Below are positions 17,672-29,260 of a DNA stretch of 64,000 nucleotides, one piece after another. This DNA comes from Piscinibacter gummiphilus (GTDB lineage Bacteria > Pseudomonadota > Gammaproteobacteria > Burkholderiales > Burkholderiaceae_C). The position numbers and the translations under genes were made by a program. The notes below the pieces were generated by a model. It saw only the letters and a program-made list of their open reading frames with translations, searched no databases and was not told where the DNA came from. The DNA lies in NCBI RefSeq assembly GCF_032681285.1, contig NZ_CP136336.1, positions 2,157,001 to 2,221,000 on the forward strand, read 5' to 3'. Every line of letters starts with the position of its first letter. Position 1 is the stretch's first letter.

Positions 17672-19792
17672 ATGAGCATGTTCAACAAAGTCACCAAGAC
17701 CTTCCAATGGGGCCAGCACACCGTGAAGCTGGAAACGGGCGAGATTGCCCGCCAGGCTTCCGGCGCGGTGCTGGTCGATGTCGAAGACACCGTGGTGCTC
17801 GCCACCGTCGTGGGCGCCAAGAACGCCAAGCCCGGTCAAGACTTCTTCCCCCTGACCGTCGACTACCTCGAAAAGACCTATGCCGCTGGCAAGATTCCCG
17901 GCAGCTTCTTCAAGCGTGAAGGCCGCCCGAGCGAACTCGAGACGCTGACCTCGCGCCTGATCGACCGCCCGCTGCGCCCGCTGTTCCCGGATGGTTTCTA
18001 CAACGAAGTGCAGGTCGTGATCCACGTCCTGTCGCTGAACCCCGAAGTCTCGGCCGACATCCCGTCGCTGATCGGTGCGAGCGCTGCGCTGGCCATCTCG
18101 GGCATTCCGTTCAACGGTCCCATCGGCGCTGCGCGCGTGGGCTACATCAACGGCCAGTACGTGCTGAACCCCGGCAAGACCCAGCTGCTTGACTCGCAGA
18201 TGGACCTGGTGGTCGCTGGCACGCAAGCCGCCGTTCTGATGGTGGAAAGCGAAGCGCAGCAGCTGAGCGAAGAAGTGATGCTTGGCGGCGTGGTCTTCGG
18301 CCACGAGCAAGGCAACATCGCCATCGCCGCGATCAACGAGCTGGTGCGTGACGCCGGCAAGCCGGCCTGGGACTGGCAGCCGCCCGCGAAGGACGAAACC
18401 TTCATGGGAAAGGTGACCGCGCTGGCCGAAGAGAAGCTTCGCGCCGCCTACCAGATCCGCTCCAAGCAGGCCCGCACGCAAGCGACCCGCCAGGCCACCG
18501 CCGACGTCTTCGCCGCGCTGGACGCTGAAGGCACCGCCTATGACAAGGTGAAGGTCGAGACCATCCTGTTCGAGATCGAAGCCCGCATCGTTCGCAGCCA
18601 GATCCTCTCGGGCGAGCCCCGCATCGACGGCCGCGACACCCGCACCGTGCGCCCCATCGAGATCCGCAACGGCGTGCTGCCGCGCGTGCACGGCTCGGCA
18701 CTGTTCACACGTGGCGAGACGCAGGCGCTGGTCGCGGCCACCCTCGGCACCGACCGCGACTCGCAGAAGATCGACGCGCTGGCGGGTGAGTTCAGCGAGC
18801 ACTTCATGCTCCACTACAACATGCCCCCGTTCGCCACCGGCGAAACCGGCCGCGTGGGCTCGCCGAAACGCCGCGAGATCGGCCACGGCCGCCTGGCCAA
18901 GCGGGCGCTCGTCGCCGTGCTGCCGGATCGTGTCGAGTTCCCGTACTCGATGCGCGTGGTCTCAGAGATCACCGAGTCGAACGGCTCCTCTTCGATGGCC
19001 TCCGTCTGTGGCGGTTGCCTCGCGCTGATGGACGCTGGTGTGCCGCTCAAGGCGCACGTGGCCGGCATCGCCATGGGCCTGATCAAGGACGGCAACCGTT
19101 TCGCCGTGCTGACCGACATCCTCGGTGACGAAGATCACCTGGGCGACATGGACTTCAAGGTGGCCGGCACCACCGCCGGCGTGACCGCCCTGCAGATGGA
19201 CATCAAGATCCAGGGCATCACCAAGGAAATCATGCAGGTGGCTCTGGCCCAGGCCAAGGAAGCCCGCCTGCACATCCTCGGCAAGATGACCGAAGCGATG
19301 GGTGAGGCCAAGGCCGAGGTGTCGCAGTTCGCGCCGCGCCTGTACACGATGAAGATCAACCCCGAGAAGATTCGTGACGTGATCGGCAAGGGCGGCGCCA
19401 CCATCCGCGCGCTGACCGAAGAGACCGGCACCACGATCGACATCGGCGAAGACGGCACCATCACCATCGCCTCGGCCGATGCCGACAAGGCGGCCTACGC
19501 CAAGAAGCGCATCGAAGAGATCACCGCCGAGGTGGAAGTGGGCAAGATCTACGAAGGCCCGGTCACCAAGATCCTGGAGTTCGGTGCGCTCGTGAACCTG
19601 CTCCCGGGCAAGGACGGCCTGCTGCACATCAGCCAGATCGCGCACCAGCGTGTCGAAAAGGTCACCGACTTCCTGAAGGAAGGCCAGATCGTCAAGGTCA
19701 AGGTGCTCGAGACCGACGAGAAGGGCCGCGTCAAGCTGTCGATGAAGGCGCTGATCGAACGCGAGCCGCAGGCTTCCGCCACGCAGGAGTGA
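17672..19792 (+). CDS. pnp: Polynucleotide phosphorylase
   Basis: PNPase is the phosphorolytic 3'-5' exoribonuclease of the RNA degradosome. The 706-residue protein has two RNase PH domains (GDRDSQK-type region [14 protein letters not shown] in the second), a KH domain with [11 protein letters not shown] (about residue 570), and a C-terminal S1 domain ([19 protein letters not shown]). A GGAGAG ribosome site precedes the ATG at 17672; a second ATG two codons later is possible. The 205-bp gap from rpsO contains the rpsO terminator and a hairpin-rich stretch typical of pnp leaders. Confidence 0.97.
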   Translation: MSMFNKVTKTFQWGQHTVKLETGEIARQASGAVLVDVEDTVVLATVVGAKNAKPGQDFFPLTVDYLEKTYAAGKIPGSFFKREGRPSELETLTSRLIDRPLRPLFPDGFYNEVQVVIHVLSLNPEVSADIPSLIGASAALAISGIPFNGPIGAARVGYINGQYVLNPGKTQLLDSQMDLVVAGTQAAVLMVESEAQQLSEEVMLGGVVFGHEQGNIAIAAINELVRDAGKPAWDWQPPAKDETFMGKVTALAEEKLRAAYQIRSKQARTQATRQATADVFAALDAEGTAYDKVKVETILFEIEARIVRSQILSGEPRIDGRDTRTVRPIEIRNGVLPRVHGSALFTRGETQALVAATLGTDRDSQKIDALAGEFSEHFMLHYNMPPFATGETGRVGSPKRREIGHGRLAKRALVAVLPDRVEFPYSMRVVSEITESNGSSSMASVCGGCLALMDAGVPLKAHVAGIAMGLIKDGNRFAVLTDILGDEDHLGDMDFKVAGTTAGVTALQMDIKIQGITKEIMQVALAQAKEARLHILGKMTEAMGEAKAEVSQFAPRLYTMKINPEKIRDVIGKGGATIRALTEETGTTIDIGEDGTITIASADADKAAYAKKRIEEITAEVEVGKIYEGPVTKILEFGALVNLLPGKDGLLHISQIAHQRVEKVTDFLKEGQIVKVKVLETDEKGRVKLSMKALIEREPQASATQE

Positions 19793-19797
19793 TGCTG

Positions 19798-19821
19798 CTG
19801 GGCGGTGTGTCTGCCGCCCAG
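19798..19821 (+). terminator. Hairpin after pnp, possible terminator
   Basis: CTGGGCGG (19798-19805) and CCGCCCAG (19814-19821) form a perfect 8-bp stem with an 8-base loop, 6 bases after the pnp stop. There is no T tract, so termination may be weak, or the structure may protect the mRNA 3' end. Confidence 0.4.
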
Positions 19822-19835
19822 CGAATCGTTGTGCC

Positions 19836-20822
19836 ATGAAAGCCATCGAAATCTCGTCCTACGGCAAGCCGGACGTGCTGCGGCCGGCCGAACGTCCTAC
19901 GCCCTCTGCGGGCGCGGGTGAGGTGCTGATCCGCGTGAGCGCTTCGGGGGTCAATCGGCCCGATGTGCTCCAGCGCAAGGGGCACTATCCGGTGCCGCCT
20001 GGTGCGTCTGACCTGCCGGGGCTCGAAGTCGCGGGCGTCATCATCGATGGCGACCGCGAAGCGATGCGCGCTGCGGGCTTCAAGCCCGGTGATCGTGTGT
20101 GTGCGTTGGTGGCCGGTGGTGGTTATGCCGAGCAGTGCGTGGCGCCGATCGGGCAGTGCCTGCCGGTCCCGGGCTCGCTGAGCGATGTCGAAGCCGCCAG
20201 CTTGCCGGAGACCTTCTTCACTGTCTGGTCGAACGTGTTCGACCGTGGCGGGCTGCAGGCGGGCGAGACCTTCCTCGTGCAAGGTGGCACCAGCGGCATC
20301 GGCGTGACGGCCATCCAGCTCGCTAAGGCGGCCGGTGCGATGGTGATCGCGACGGCCGGGTCCGACGAAAAGTGCGATGCATGCCGCGCGCTGGGAGCCG
20401 ACCACGCGATCAACTACCGCAGCCAGGATTTCGCGGCGGAAGTGGCGCGCATCACCGAGAAGCGCGGCGTTAATGTCGTGCTCGACATGGTGGCCGGCGA
20501 GTACGTGGCGCGCGAGCTGGGCTGCCTCGCCGAAGATGGCCGGCTCGTGATCATCGCGGTGCAAGGCGGCGTGGAAGCGCGCATCGATGCGGGTGTCGTC
20601 ATGCGCAAGCGCCTCACCGTCACCGGCTCGACGCTGCGTCCGCGCCCGGTGGCGTTCAAGGCGGCGATTGCACAGGCACTGCGCGCAAAGGTATGGCCGT
20701 GGCTGGCGTCGGGTGCTGTCAAGCCGGTGATCTTCAAGACCTTCCCGGCCGAACAGGCAGCGCAGGCCCACGCGTTGATGGAATCGAACGAGCACATCGG
20801 CAAGATCGTGCTCACCTGGTGA
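19836..20822 (+). CDS. NAD(P)H-quinone oxidoreductase, PIG3 type
   Basis: A 328-residue medium-chain dehydrogenase/reductase without the zinc ligands, closest to the PIG3/QorA quinone reductases. The substrate-entry segment [20 protein letters not shown] is diagnostic for PIG3-like enzymes, and the NADPH-binding loop is [15 protein letters not shown] (about residues 148-162). It presumably reduces quinones by one electron in the cytoplasm. It is 43 bp after pnp and about 20 bp before tpiA, suggesting cotranscription with tpiA and secG. Confidence 0.92.
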   Translation: MKAIEISSYGKPDVLRPAERPTPSAGAGEVLIRVSASGVNRPDVLQRKGHYPVPPGASDLPGLEVAGVIIDGDREAMRAAGFKPGDRVCALVAGGGYAEQCVAPIGQCLPVPGSLSDVEAASLPETFFTVWSNVFDRGGLQAGETFLVQGGTSGIGVTAIQLAKAAGAMVIATAGSDEKCDACRALGADHAINYRSQDFAAEVARITEKRGVNVVLDMVAGEYVARELGCLAEDGRLVIIAVQGGVEARIDAGVVMRKRLTVTGSTLRPRPVAFKAAIAQALRAKVWPWLASGAVKPVIFKTFPAEQAAQAHALMESNEHIGKIVLTW

Positions 20823-20841
20823 AACTCTAGGAACTGAATTG

Positions 20842-21582
20842 ATGCGTCGCAAACTGGTGGTTGGCAACTGGAAGATGAACGGCGGCCGTGTGGCCAACGC
20901 CGAGTTGCTGGCCGCATTGAAGGAAGCTGAGCCGTGGGATGCCGCGGTCGCGGTGTGTGCGCCATTTCCTTATCTCGCCGACACGGCGCTGTCGCTGCAG
21001 GGCAGCCGGATGCAATGGGGCGCGCAGGACTGCTCGGCCCACGAGTCGGGCGCCTACACCGGTGAGGTGTCGGCTGGCATGCTGGCCGAGTTCGGCTGCC
21101 ACTTCGTGATCGTGGGTCACTCCGAGCGCCGCGCGTTGCACGGGGAGTCTGACCAGTTGGTGGCCGACAAGGCCAAGATTGCGCTGGCCCACAAGCTCAC
21201 GCCGATCGTGTGCGTCGGCGAAACCCTCGCCGAGCGTGAAGCAGGGCAGACCGACGCGGTCGTCAAGCGCCAGCTGTCGGCGGTGATCCACACGCTCGGC
21301 CATTGCATCTCGCAGGTGGTGGTGGCGTATGAGCCGGTGTGGGCGATCGGCACAGGCAAGACGGCCACGCCCGAGCAGGCGCAGGCCGTGCACGCCGTGC
21401 TGCGTGCGCAACTGCATGCCGCCACGGAGAAATCGGCCGAGATGCTGATCCTCTACGGCGGCAGCGTGAAGGCCGACAACGCCAAGCAGCTGTTCGCACA
21501 AGGCGACATCGACGGTGGCCTCATCGGTGGTGCGTCGCTGAAGGCGGCCGATTTCGCCGCCATCTGCAAGGCCGCCGCCTGA
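20842..21582 (+). CDS. tpiA: Triosephosphate isomerase
   Basis: TpiA interconverts dihydroxyacetone phosphate and glyceraldehyde 3-phosphate. The 246-residue TIM barrel has GNWKMNG with the catalytic lysine, HSERR with the catalytic histidine, [14 protein letters not shown] with the catalytic glutamate and loop 6, and the phosphate-binding YGGSVKADN. The ATG at 20842 is taken; the TTG one codon earlier is less likely. secG follows after 38 bp. Confidence 0.97.
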   Translation: MRRKLVVGNWKMNGGRVANAELLAALKEAEPWDAAVAVCAPFPYLADTALSLQGSRMQWGAQDCSAHESGAYTGEVSAGMLAEFGCHFVIVGHSERRALHGESDQLVADKAKIALAHKLTPIVCVGETLAEREAGQTDAVVKRQLSAVIHTLGHCISQVVVAYEPVWAIGTGKTATPEQAQAVHAVLRAQLHAATEKSAEMLILYGGSVKADNAKQLFAQGDIDGGLIGGASLKAADFAAICKAAA

Positions 21583-21620
21583 GCGCCGGCCCTCAAGAAC
21601 AAAACCAGGAGCTCGTAGCA

Positions 21621-22031
21621 ATGCAAGTGTTGATGAATGTCGTGTTGGTGGTGCAGATCCTCGCAGCGCTGACGATGATCGGATTGGTGCTGATCCAGCA
21701 CGGCAAGGGTGCGGACATGGGCGCGTCCTTCGGCAGTGGTTCGTCGGGCAGCCTTTTCGGGGCGACGGGCAGCGCCAACTTCCTCTCGCGCTCGACGGCC
21801 GTGTGCGCCGCCATCTTCTTCTGCTGCACGCTCGCCCTGACGTACTACTCCAGTGGTCGCTCGGCGTCGAGCACCGGCAATAGCGTGCTCGATCGCGCAG
21901 GTGCGGCACCTGCCGCTGCCAGCGCAGCGGCAAGTGCGCCCGCCGGTTCGATCATTCCGGGTGCCGTGCCTGCTGCGTCGGCCCCTGCGCCCGTGGCGTC
22001 TGGCCCGGCGCAGATCCCGGTCGACAAGTGA
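21621..22031 (+). CDS. secG: Protein-export membrane protein SecG
   Basis: SecG is the small accessory subunit of the SecYEG translocon. The 136-residue protein has two membrane helices (VVLVVQILAALTMIGLVLIQ, and AVCAAIFFCCTLALTYY) joined by the conserved Gly/Ser-rich loop GADMGASFGSGSSGSLFG. The C-terminal third is an Ala/Pro/Ser-rich tail, longer than in E. coli SecG, which is common in this group. AGGAGC precedes the ATG. It sits between tpiA and tRNA-Leu, a frequent arrangement ahead of nuo. Confidence 0.96.
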   Translation: MQVLMNVVLVVQILAALTMIGLVLIQHGKGADMGASFGSGSSGSLFGATGSANFLSRSTAVCAAIFFCCTLALTYYSSGRSASSTGNSVLDRAGAAPAAASAAASAPAGSIIPGAVPAASAPAPVASGPAQIPVDK

Positions 22032-22036
22032 TGTGA

Positions 22037-22060
22037 CGCGCCGGGCGTTTGCCCGGCGTC
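22037..22060 (+). terminator. Hairpin after secG, likely terminator
   Basis: CGCCGGGC (22039-22046) and GCCCGGCG (22051-22058) form a perfect 8-bp G+C stem with loop GTTT, starting 7 bases after the secG stop. It has no strong T tract. Confidence 0.5.
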
Positions 22061-22112
22061 AAATCACGCTGTAGGTAATACTGCAGCAGTGAGTTTGCGT
22101 GGTGTTTGAGGT

Positions 22113-22118
22113 TAGAAT
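22113..22118 (+). promoter_or_regulatory. -10-like element upstream of tRNA-Leu and nuo
   Basis: TAGAAT matches the -10 consensus at five of six positions, about 75 bases before the tRNA. The -35 is weak (TGAGTT at 17-bp spacing). It may drive tRNA-Leu and, by read-through, nuoA, since no terminator separates them. Confidence 0.35.
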
Positions 22119-22192
22119 TGCGGGCTGTCTGGTGAGCTACTCCTCATGCAATCCAGGCGCCGTTGCTGGTAGTTGAACGGCAGACCCGTTAG

Positions 22193-22277
22193 GCCGACGT
22201 GGTGAAATTGGTAGACACGCTATCTTGAGGGGGTAGTGGCGAAAGCTGTGCGAGTTCGAGTCTCGCCGTCGGCACCA
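22193..22277 (+). tRNA. tRNA-Leu (anticodon GAG)
   Basis: The acceptor stem GCCGACG (22193-22199) pairs with CGTCGGC (22267-22273), followed by A and an encoded CCA end. The anticodon stem CTATC/GGTAG encloses loop TTGAGGG, giving anticodon GAG. A long variable arm (TGGCGAAAGCTGT region) and the T-loop GTTCGAGTC confirm a class II leucine tRNA of 85 bases. It lies 59 bp before nuoA with no terminator between. Confidence 0.97.
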
Positions 22278-22336
22278 GATCTATCGACAAGGTACCTACC
22301 CGGCGCCTTGTCGAAATCACCAGCCCAGACGCCACC

Positions 22337-22696
22337 ATGAACCTCGGCCCCTACCTTCCTGTGATCTTGTTCATCCTGGTAGGTGTGGCAGTAGGTGTGG
22401 CGCCCCAGGTGCTGGGTTTCCTTTTCGGGCCGCGTCGTCCTGACGCCGCCAAGAACTCCCCCTACGAATGCGGTTTCGAGGCGTTTGAAGACGCTCGCAT
22501 GAAGTTCGACGTGCGCTACTACCTGGTGGCCATCCTCTTCATTCTCTTCGACCTCGAAATCGCGTTTCTTTTCCCCTGGGCCGTGTCGCTGCACGAGATC
22601 GGCGCTGCCGGCTTCTGGGCCATGATGTTGTTCCTGGGCATCCTCGTCGTCGGCTTCGCCTACGAGTGGAAAAAGGGCGCCCTCGACTGGGAATGA
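22337..22696 (+). CDS. nuoA: NADH-quinone oxidoreductase subunit A
   Basis: NuoA is a small membrane subunit near the quinone site of complex I. The 119-residue protein has three membrane helices and the conserved loop [28 protein letters not shown] between the first two, here read in two parts. It is the first gene of the 14-gene nuo operon and is preceded by tRNA-Leu without a terminator. nuoB follows after 15 bp. Confidence 0.97.
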   Translation: MNLGPYLPVILFILVGVAVGVAPQVLGFLFGPRRPDAAKNSPYECGFEAFEDARMKFDVRYYLVAILFILFDLEIAFLFPWAVSLHEIGAAGFWAMMLFLGILVVGFAYEWKKGALDWE

Positions 22697-22711
22697 TCGC
22701 GAGGTAGTACC

Positions 22712-23188
22712 GTGGGTATTGAAGGTGTCCTCAAGGAAGGCTTCATCACGACCAGTGTTGATGCCCTCGTGAACTGGTCCAAGACCGGATCGCTGTGGCC
22801 CATGACCTTCGGTCTGGCCTGTTGCGCGGTCGAGATGATGCATGCGGGCGCGGCCCGCTATGACATCGACCGCTTCGGCATGCTGTTCCGTCCAAGCCCG
22901 CGCCAGAGCGATCTGATGATCGTGGCCGGCACGCTGTGCAACAAGATGGCGCCGGCGCTGCGCAAGGTGTACGACCAGATGGCCGAGCCGCGCTGGGTGC
23001 TCTCGATGGGCTCCTGCGCCAACGGTGGCGGCTACTACCACTACAGCTATTCCGTCGTGCGCGGTTGCGACCGCATCGTCCCGGTCGACGTCTACGTGCC
23101 GGGTTGCCCGCCCACCGCAGAAGCGCTGCTCTACGGCATCCTGCAGCTGCAAACCAAGATCCGCCGCGAGAACACGATCGCCCGCTGA
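22712..23188 (+). CDS. nuoB: NADH-quinone oxidoreductase subunit B
   Basis: NuoB carries the terminal cluster N2 that passes electrons to quinone. The 158-residue protein has the ligand cysteines in [26 protein letters not shown] and [14 protein letters not shown]. The start is GTG at 22712 ([11 protein letters not shown]). nuoC follows after 8 bp. Confidence 0.97.
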   Translation: MGIEGVLKEGFITTSVDALVNWSKTGSLWPMTFGLACCAVEMMHAGAARYDIDRFGMLFRPSPRQSDLMIVAGTLCNKMAPALRKVYDQMAEPRWVLSMGSCANGGGYYHYSYSVVRGCDRIVPVDVYVPGCPPTAEALLYGILQLQTKIRRENTIAR

Positions 23189-23196
23189 GCGCCCGC

Positions 23197-23793
23197 ATGA
23201 GCAGACTCGACACACTCCAAACCGCTCTTGAGGCCGCGCTCGGTGACAAGATCAAGTCGCTGGTCAAAGACCGCGGCGAGATCACCATCACCGTGTCCGC
23301 CGCCAACTACCACGACGTCGCCACCCAGCTGCGCGATGACGGCACGCTTTACTTCGAGCAACTCGTCGACCTCTGTGGCGTCGACTACTCCTCGTACAAG
23401 GACGAGCCGCGCGATGGGCCCCGTTTCGCCGTCGTCTCGCACCTGCTGTCGGTGCGCCACAACTGGCGCGTGCGCCTGAAGGTGTTCTGCCCCGACGACG
23501 ACCTGCCCTCCGTGGCGGCGCTCACGCCGGTCTGGAACTCCGCCAACTGGTTCGAGCGTGAGGCTTTCGACCTCTACGGCATCCTCTTCGAAGGTCACCT
23601 CGACCTGCGCCGCATCCTCACGGACTACGGCTTCATCGGCCATCCGTTCCGCAAGGATTTCCCGGTCAGCGGTCACGTCGAGATGCGCTACGACCCCGAG
23701 CAGAAGCGCGTGATCTACCAGCCGGTGACCATCGAGCCGCGCGAAATCACGCCGCGCATCATTCGCGAAGACAACTACGGCGGCCTTCACTGA
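23197..23793 (+). CDS. nuoC: NADH-quinone oxidoreductase subunit C
   Basis: NuoC is the 30-kDa-type peripheral arm subunit, a separate gene here rather than a NuoCD fusion. The 198-residue protein begins [17 protein letters not shown] and contains the family signature [23 protein letters not shown] segment (ERAFDLYGI with one change) and [19 protein letters not shown]. The start at 23197 is chosen because the longer upstream frame overlaps nuoB. The nuoC stop is one base before the nuoD ATG. Confidence 0.96.
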   Translation: MSRLDTLQTALEAALGDKIKSLVKDRGEITITVSAANYHDVATQLRDDGTLYFEQLVDLCGVDYSSYKDEPRDGPRFAVVSHLLSVRHNWRVRLKVFCPDDDLPSVAALTPVWNSANWFEREAFDLYGILFEGHLDLRRILTDYGFIGHPFRKDFPVSGHVEMRYDPEQKRVIYQPVTIEPREITPRIIREDNYGGLH

Positions 23794-23794
23794 C

Positions 23795-25048
23795 ATGGCT
23801 GAGATCAAGAATTACACGCTGAACTTCGGGCCCCAGCACCCAGCCGCACACGGCGTGCTGCGCCTCGTGCTCGAACTCGACGGCGAAGTCATCCAGCGTG
23901 CCGACCCGCACATTGGCCTGCTGCACCGCGCGACCGAAAAGCTCGCCGAGACACGCACCTACATCCAGTCGCTGCCCTACATGGACCGGCTGGACTACGT
24001 CTCGATGATGTGCAACGAGCACGCCTATTGCCTCGCCATCGAGAAGCTGCTGGGCATCGAGGTGCCCGAGCGCGCGCAGTACATCCGCGTCATGTTCTCC
24101 GAGATCACCCGCTTGCTGAACCACCTGATGTGGCTCGGCGCGCACGGCCTCGACTGCGGCGCGATGAACATGCTCATCTACTGCTTCCGCGAGCGTGAAG
24201 ACCTGTTCGACATGTACGAGGCCGCTTCCGGCGCCCGCATGCATGCCGCCTACTTCCGACCGGGCGGCGTCTACCGCGACCTGCCGGACTCGATGCCCCA
24301 GTACAAGGCCTCGAAGATCCGCAATGCGCGCGCGCTCGCGCAGATGAACGAGAACCGCCAGGGCACGCTGCTCGACTTCATCGAGACCTTCGCGAACAAT
24401 TTCCCAAAGCGCGTCGACGAATACGAGACCCTGCTCACCGACAACCGCATCTGGAAGCAACGCACCGTCGGCATCGGCGTCGTCTCGCCCGAGCGTGCGC
24501 TGAACCTAGGCTTCACCGGCCCGATGCTCCGCGGCTCTGGCATCCAGTGGGACCTGCGCAAGAACCAGCCCTATGACGTCTATGGCCGCATGGACTTCGA
24601 CATCCCGCTGGGCAGCAACGGCGACACCTACGACCGCTACCTCGTGCGCGTGGAAGAGATGCGCCAGGCCAACCGCATCATCCAGCAGTGCGTGAAGTGG
24701 CTGAAGGCCAACCCTGGCCCGGTGATCACCGACAACCACAAGGTCGCACCGCCGTCGCGCGTGGACATGAAGTCCAGCATGGAAGAGCTGATTCACCACT
24801 TCAAGCTCTTCACCGAAGGCTTCCACGTGCCGGAGGGTGAGGTCTACTCGGCTGTCGAACACCCGAAGGGCGAGTTCGGCATCTACATCGTGAGCGATGG
24901 CGCCAACAAGCCGTATCGCCTGAAGATCCGTCCGCCCGGCTTCCCGCACCTCGCGGCGCTGGATGAAATGTCGCGCGGCCACATGATCGCCGACGCGGTC
25001 GCCGTGATCGGCACCATGGACATCGTGTTTGGAGAGATCGACCGGTGA
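23795..25048 (+). CDS. nuoD: NADH-quinone oxidoreductase subunit D
   Basis: NuoD is the 49-kDa-type subunit forming much of the quinone-binding cavity with NuoB. The 417-residue protein has the N-terminal [34 protein letters not shown] and, near the end, [16 protein letters not shown] sequence with the conserved C-terminal [12 protein letters not shown]. The conserved quinone-site His/Tyr lie in GPQHPAAHG and the [11 protein letters not shown] segment. Its stop overlaps the nuoE start by 4 bp. Confidence 0.97.
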   Translation: MAEIKNYTLNFGPQHPAAHGVLRLVLELDGEVIQRADPHIGLLHRATEKLAETRTYIQSLPYMDRLDYVSMMCNEHAYCLAIEKLLGIEVPERAQYIRVMFSEITRLLNHLMWLGAHGLDCGAMNMLIYCFREREDLFDMYEAASGARMHAAYFRPGGVYRDLPDSMPQYKASKIRNARALAQMNENRQGTLLDFIETFANNFPKRVDEYETLLTDNRIWKQRTVGIGVVSPERALNLGFTGPMLRGSGIQWDLRKNQPYDVYGRMDFDIPLGSNGDTYDRYLVRVEEMRQANRIIQQCVKWLKANPGPVITDNHKVAPPSRVDMKSSMEELIHHFKLFTEGFHVPEGEVYSAVEHPKGEFGIYIVSDGANKPYRLKIRPPGFPHLAALDEMSRGHMIADAVAVIGTMDIVFGEIDR

Positions 25049-25551
25049 GCGCCGCAACCGCAACCCTCAGCGAGGCCACGCGCGCTCGCTTCGACCGCGA
25101 GGTCGCCAAGTACCCCGCCGACCAGAAGCAGTCGGCTGTGATGGCTTGTCTGGCCATCCTGCAGCAGGAGCAGGGCTACGTGTCGGCCGACGGCGAGCGC
25201 CTGGTCGCCGACTACCTCGGCATGCCGCCCATCGCGGTGCACGAGGTCACGACCTTCTACAACATGTACAACCAACAGAAGCTGGGCACCTTCAAGCTCA
25301 ACGTCTGCACCAACCTTCCGTGCCAGCTGCGCAACGGGCAGGGCGCGCTCAACCACCTGTGCGAGAAGCTCGGCGTGGAAGAGGGCGGCACCACCGCTGA
25401 CGGCATGTTCACCGTTCAGAAGAGCGAGTGCCTGGGTGCCTGCGCCGACGCGCCGGTGATGCTGGTCAACGATCGCCAGATGTGCAGCTTCATGGACAAC
25501 CAGCGGCTCGACTCGCTGGTCGACACCCTGCGCGCCGGCGCCAAGAAGTGA
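25045..25551 (+). CDS. nuoE: NADH-quinone oxidoreductase subunit E
   Basis: NuoE is the 24-kDa-type thioredoxin-fold subunit holding [2Fe-2S] cluster N1a. The 168-residue protein has ligand cysteines in [10 protein letters not shown] and [17 protein letters not shown]. The GTG start at 25045 overlaps the nuoD stop. nuoF begins 8 bp after the stop. Confidence 0.96.
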   Translation: MSAATATLSEATRARFDREVAKYPADQKQSAVMACLAILQQEQGYVSADGERLVADYLGMPPIAVHEVTTFYNMYNQQKLGTFKLNVCTNLPCQLRNGQGALNHLCEKLGVEEGGTTADGMFTVQKSECLGACADAPVMLVNDRQMCSFMDNQRLDSLVDTLRAGAKK

Positions 25552-25559
25552 GTTCGACG

Positions 25560-26915
25560 ATGCAACCCCAGATCGACCTGTCGCAGTTCCAGGCCAAGGG
25601 CACGGAGACCTGCTTCCACGGCCGCCACATCGGCGCGCAGATCTATGACGGCCTCGACGGCAAGAACTGGTCGCTGAAGGACTACGAAGCGCGCGGCGGC
25701 TACCAGGCGCTACGCCGCATCCTGACCGGCGGCAACGGCCTCGAGCCGATGACTCCCGAGCAAGTGATCGCAGAGGTCAAGACCTCGGGCCTGCGTGGCC
25801 GCGGCGGCGCAGGCTTTCCGACCGGCCTCAAGTGGAGCTTCATGCCCCGCATGTACCCGGGCGCGAAGTACCTCGTCTGCAATTCCGACGAAGGCGAGCC
25901 GGGCACCTGCAAGGACCGCGACATCCTCATGTTCAACCCGCACATCGTGATCGAAGGCATGGCCATTGCCGCCTTCGCGATGGGCATCGCCACCGGCTAC
26001 AACTACATCCACGGCGAGATCTTCGAGGTGTACGAGCGCTTCGAAGCCGCGCTTGAAGAAGCGCGCGCTGCGGGCTATCTCGGCAACAACATCTTCGGCT
26101 CGTCGTTCAGCTTCCAACTGCACGCCGCGCACGGCTTCGGCGCCTACATCTGCGGCGAAGAAACTGCGCTGCTGGAGTCGCTCGAAGGCAAGAAGGGCCA
26201 GCCGCGCTTCAAGCCGCCGTTCCCCGCGAGCTACGGCCTGTACGGCAAGCCGACCACGATCAACAACACCGAGACCTTCGCGGCGGTGCCCTGGATCATC
26301 CGCAACGGCGGCCAGCAGTACCTCGAGATCGGCAAGCCCAACAACGGCGGCACGAAGATCTTCTCGGTGGTGGGCGACGTCAACAAGCCCGGCAACTTCG
26401 AAGTGCCGCTCGGCACGCCGTTCCCCAAGCTGCTCGAACTTGCCGGCGGTGTGCGCAGCGGCCGCAAGCTCAAGGCGGTGATCCCCGGTGGCTCGTCGGC
26501 CCCGGTGTTGCCGGCGTCGATCATGAACGAGTGCACCATGGACTACGACTCCATCGCCAAGGCCGGCTCCATGCTCGGCTCGGGTGCCGTCATCGTGATG
26601 GACGACTCGCGCTGCATGGTCAAGAGCCTGCTGCGTCTGTCGTACTTCTACATGCACGAAAGCTGCGGCCAGTGCACCCCCTGCCGCGAAGGCACGGGCT
26701 GGCTCTTCCGCATGGTCGAGCGCATTGCCAACGGCCAGGGCCGCATGGAAGACATCGACCTCTTGAATTCGGTGGCCGACAACATCCAGGGCCGCACCAT
26801 CTGCGCACTGGGCGATGCCGCCGCGATGCCGGTGCGCGCCATGATCAAGCACTTCCGCGATGAGTTCGTCCACCTCATCGAGCACAAGACCAGCGTGGTC
26901 CCGGCCTACGTCTGA
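25560..26915 (+). CDS. nuoF: NADH-quinone oxidoreductase subunit F
   Basis: NuoF binds NADH, FMN and cluster N3 and is the electron entry point of complex I. The 451-residue protein has the FMN/NADH glycine-rich region [45 protein letters not shown], and the N3 cysteines in [15 protein letters not shown]. The start at 25560 is chosen because the upstream frame lies within nuoE. Confidence 0.97.
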   Translation: MQPQIDLSQFQAKGTETCFHGRHIGAQIYDGLDGKNWSLKDYEARGGYQALRRILTGGNGLEPMTPEQVIAEVKTSGLRGRGGAGFPTGLKWSFMPRMYPGAKYLVCNSDEGEPGTCKDRDILMFNPHIVIEGMAIAAFAMGIATGYNYIHGEIFEVYERFEAALEEARAAGYLGNNIFGSSFSFQLHAAHGFGAYICGEETALLESLEGKKGQPRFKPPFPASYGLYGKPTTINNTETFAAVPWIIRNGGQQYLEIGKPNNGGTKIFSVVGDVNKPGNFEVPLGTPFPKLLELAGGVRSGRKLKAVIPGGSSAPVLPASIMNECTMDYDSIAKAGSMLGSGAVIVMDDSRCMVKSLLRLSYFYMHESCGQCTPCREGTGWLFRMVERIANGQGRMEDIDLLNSVADNIQGRTICALGDAAAMPVRAMIKHFRDEFVHLIEHKTSVVPAYV

Positions 26916-26939
26916 CGCGGGCCCCCAAGGCAACACGAC

Positions 26940-29258
26940 ATGATCGAAATCGAACTCGACGGGAAGAAGGTAGAGGTCGCCGAAGGCAGCATGGTGATGC
27001 ATGCGGCCGACAAGGCCGGCACCTACATCCCGCACTTCTGCTACCACAAGAAGCTCTCCATCGCCGCCAACTGCCGCATGTGCCTGGTCGAGGTGGAGAA
27101 GGCTCCGAAGCCCATGCCCGCCTGCGCCACGCCGGTCACGCAGGGCATGATCGTGCGCACCAAGAGCGACAAAGCCATCAAGGCCCAGCAGGGCGTGATG
27201 GAGTTCCTGCTCATCAACCACCCGCTCGACTGCCCCATCTGCGACCAGGGCGGCGAGTGCCAGCTGCAAGACCTGGCCGTGGGCTACGGTGGATCGGCCT
27301 CCCGCTACACCGAAGAAAAGCGCGTCGTCTTCCACAAGGAAGTCGGCCCGCTGCTGTCGATGGAGGAGATGAGCCGCTGCATCCACTGCACCCGCTGCGT
27401 GCGCTTCGGCCAGGAAGTGGCCGGCATCATGGAGCTTGGCATGGTGCACCGGGGCGAGCACTCCGAGATCACCACCATCACCGGCGACACCGTCGACTCC
27501 GAGCTCTCGGGCAACATGATCGACCTGTGCCCTGTGGGCGCGATCACCAGCAAGCCCTTCCGCTACAGCGCCCGCACCTGGGAGCTGTCGCGTCGCAAGA
27601 GCGTGAGCCCGCATGACAGCACCGGCGCCAACCTGATCGTTCAGGTGAAGAACCACAAGGTGCTGCGTGTCGTGCCGCTCGAGAACGAAGACGTCAACGA
27701 GTGCTGGCTGGCGGACCGCGACCGCTTCTCCTACGAAGCCGTCAACAGCGAAGATCGCCTGACCGCCCCGATGCTCAAGCAAGGCGGCGAATGGAAGACG
27801 GTCGACTGGACCACCGCGCTCGAATACGTGGCCAATGGCCTGAAGCAGATCAAGACCGATCACGGTGCCAAGGCCATCGGCGCGCTGGGCTCCGCCCACA
27901 GCACGACGGAAGAATTGCACCTGCTCGCGAAGCTGGTGCGTGGCCTCGGCAGCGAAAACATCGATCACCGCTTGCGCCACGCCGACTTCTCGAACACCGC
28001 GGGCGTGCGTTGGCTGGGCACTTCGATCGCTTCGCTTTCCACGCTGCAGAGCGCGCTGGTCGTCGGGTCCTTCCTTCGCAAGGACCACCCGCTCTTTGCC
28101 CAGCGCATCCGCCAGGCCGCACGCAAGGGCGCCAAGGTGTCGCGCATCAATGCGGTGGCCGATGACTGGCTGATCCCGACCTCGAACGACCTCATCGTGG
28201 CTCCGAGCCTCTGGACGCAGGCGCTGGCCGAAGTGGCAAGTGCCGTTGCCGCCAGCGAGGGTGTTTCGGCCCCCGTGCAAGCCGAAGCGACCGATGCCGC
28301 CAAGGCCATCGCGGCCGCACTGCTGGCAGGTGAACGCAAGGCTGTGCTGCTCGGCAACGCCGCCGCCCAGCATCCCCAGGCCAGCCAGCTGCTGGCCCTG
28401 GCGCAATGGATCGGCGAGCAGACCGGCGCGACCGTCGGCTACCTCATCGAAGCCGCCAACACGGTAGGCGCACAACTCGTCAACGCAATGCCCGGCAACG
28501 GCGGCCTGAACGCTGGCCAGATGCTGTCGACCGGCGGCCTGAAGGCCGTGCTGCTGCTCAACACCGAGCCTGCCTACGACGCCGCGAACCCGGCCGCCGC
28601 ACGCGAAGCCCTCAACGGCGCGCAGATGGTGGTCGCGCTCACCTCGTTCAAGAACGCCGCGGTCGACAACGCCGACGTGCTGCTGCCCATCTCGCCGTTC
28701 AGCGAAACCTCGGGCAGCTTCGTCAACGCAGAAGGGCGCGTGCAGAGCTTCCACGGCGTGGTGCGCCCGCTCGGCGACACCCGCCCGGCCTGGAAGGTGC
28801 TGCGCGTGCTCGGCAACATGCTGGGCCTGAAAGGCTTCGAGTTCGAAACCTCGGAAGAGGTGAAGGCCGAAGCGCTGGGCGATCTCGCCACCGTGGCGGG
28901 CCGCCTGAGCAACAAGGCCGCCGTGGCGCCTGCCGACGTGGTGAAAGCCGCCGCCGGCCTCGAGCGCATTGCCGATGTGCCGATCTACTGCACCGACTCG
29001 TTGGTGCGCCGTGCCACCTCGCTGCAGCTCACCGCCGATGCGAAGCCGCCGGTGGCCGACATCCCGTCGGCGCTGTGGCTGCAACTCGGGCTGAGCGAAG
29101 GTGCTTCGGTGCGTGTCTCGCAAGGTCAGGCCCAGGCGGTGCTGCCTGCGCGCCTTGATGCCTCTCTCGCGTCGACCTCCGTGCGCGTGCCGGCCGGTCA
29201 CCCGTGCACCGCCTCGCTGGGTGCGATGTTCGGCGCCATCACCGTGGAGAAGGCCTGA
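26940..29258 (+). CDS. nuoG: NADH-quinone oxidoreductase subunit G
   Basis: NuoG is the largest peripheral-arm subunit, carrying clusters N1b, N4 and N5. The 772-residue protein starts with a plant-type [2Fe-2S] domain ([19 protein letters not shown]), continues with the His/Cys motif [14 protein letters not shown] and a [4Fe-4S] motif [16 protein letters not shown], and ends in a molybdopterin-oxidoreductase-like domain without cofactor. The stop is 2 bp before the nuoH start. Confidence 0.97.
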   Translation: MIEIELDGKKVEVAEGSMVMHAADKAGTYIPHFCYHKKLSIAANCRMCLVEVEKAPKPMPACATPVTQGMIVRTKSDKAIKAQQGVMEFLLINHPLDCPICDQGGECQLQDLAVGYGGSASRYTEEKRVVFHKEVGPLLSMEEMSRCIHCTRCVRFGQEVAGIMELGMVHRGEHSEITTITGDTVDSELSGNMIDLCPVGAITSKPFRYSARTWELSRRKSVSPHDSTGANLIVQVKNHKVLRVVPLENEDVNECWLADRDRFSYEAVNSEDRLTAPMLKQGGEWKTVDWTTALEYVANGLKQIKTDHGAKAIGALGSAHSTTEELHLLAKLVRGLGSENIDHRLRHADFSNTAGVRWLGTSIASLSTLQSALVVGSFLRKDHPLFAQRIRQAARKGAKVSRINAVADDWLIPTSNDLIVAPSLWTQALAEVASAVAASEGVSAPVQAEATDAAKAIAAALLAGERKAVLLGNAAAQHPQASQLLALAQWIGEQTGATVGYLIEAANTVGAQLVNAMPGNGGLNAGQMLSTGGLKAVLLLNTEPAYDAANPAAAREALNGAQMVVALTSFKNAAVDNADVLLPISPFSETSGSFVNAEGRVQSFHGVVRPLGDTRPAWKVLRVLGNMLGLKGFEFETSEEVKAEALGDLATVAGRLSNKAAVAPADVVKAAAGLERIADVPIYCTDSLVRRATSLQLTADAKPPVADIPSALWLQLGLSEGASVRVSQGQAQAVLPARLDASLASTSVRVPAGHPCTASLGAMFGAITVEKA

Positions 29259-29260
29259 CC

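Noticed and set aside
25710..29201. 1163-residue open frame antisense to nuoF and nuoG
   Set aside because: It lies wholly opposite well-identified nuo genes, its sequence is His/Asp/Gly/Arg-rich low complexity typical of the antisense frame in G+C-rich codon usage, and it resembles no family.
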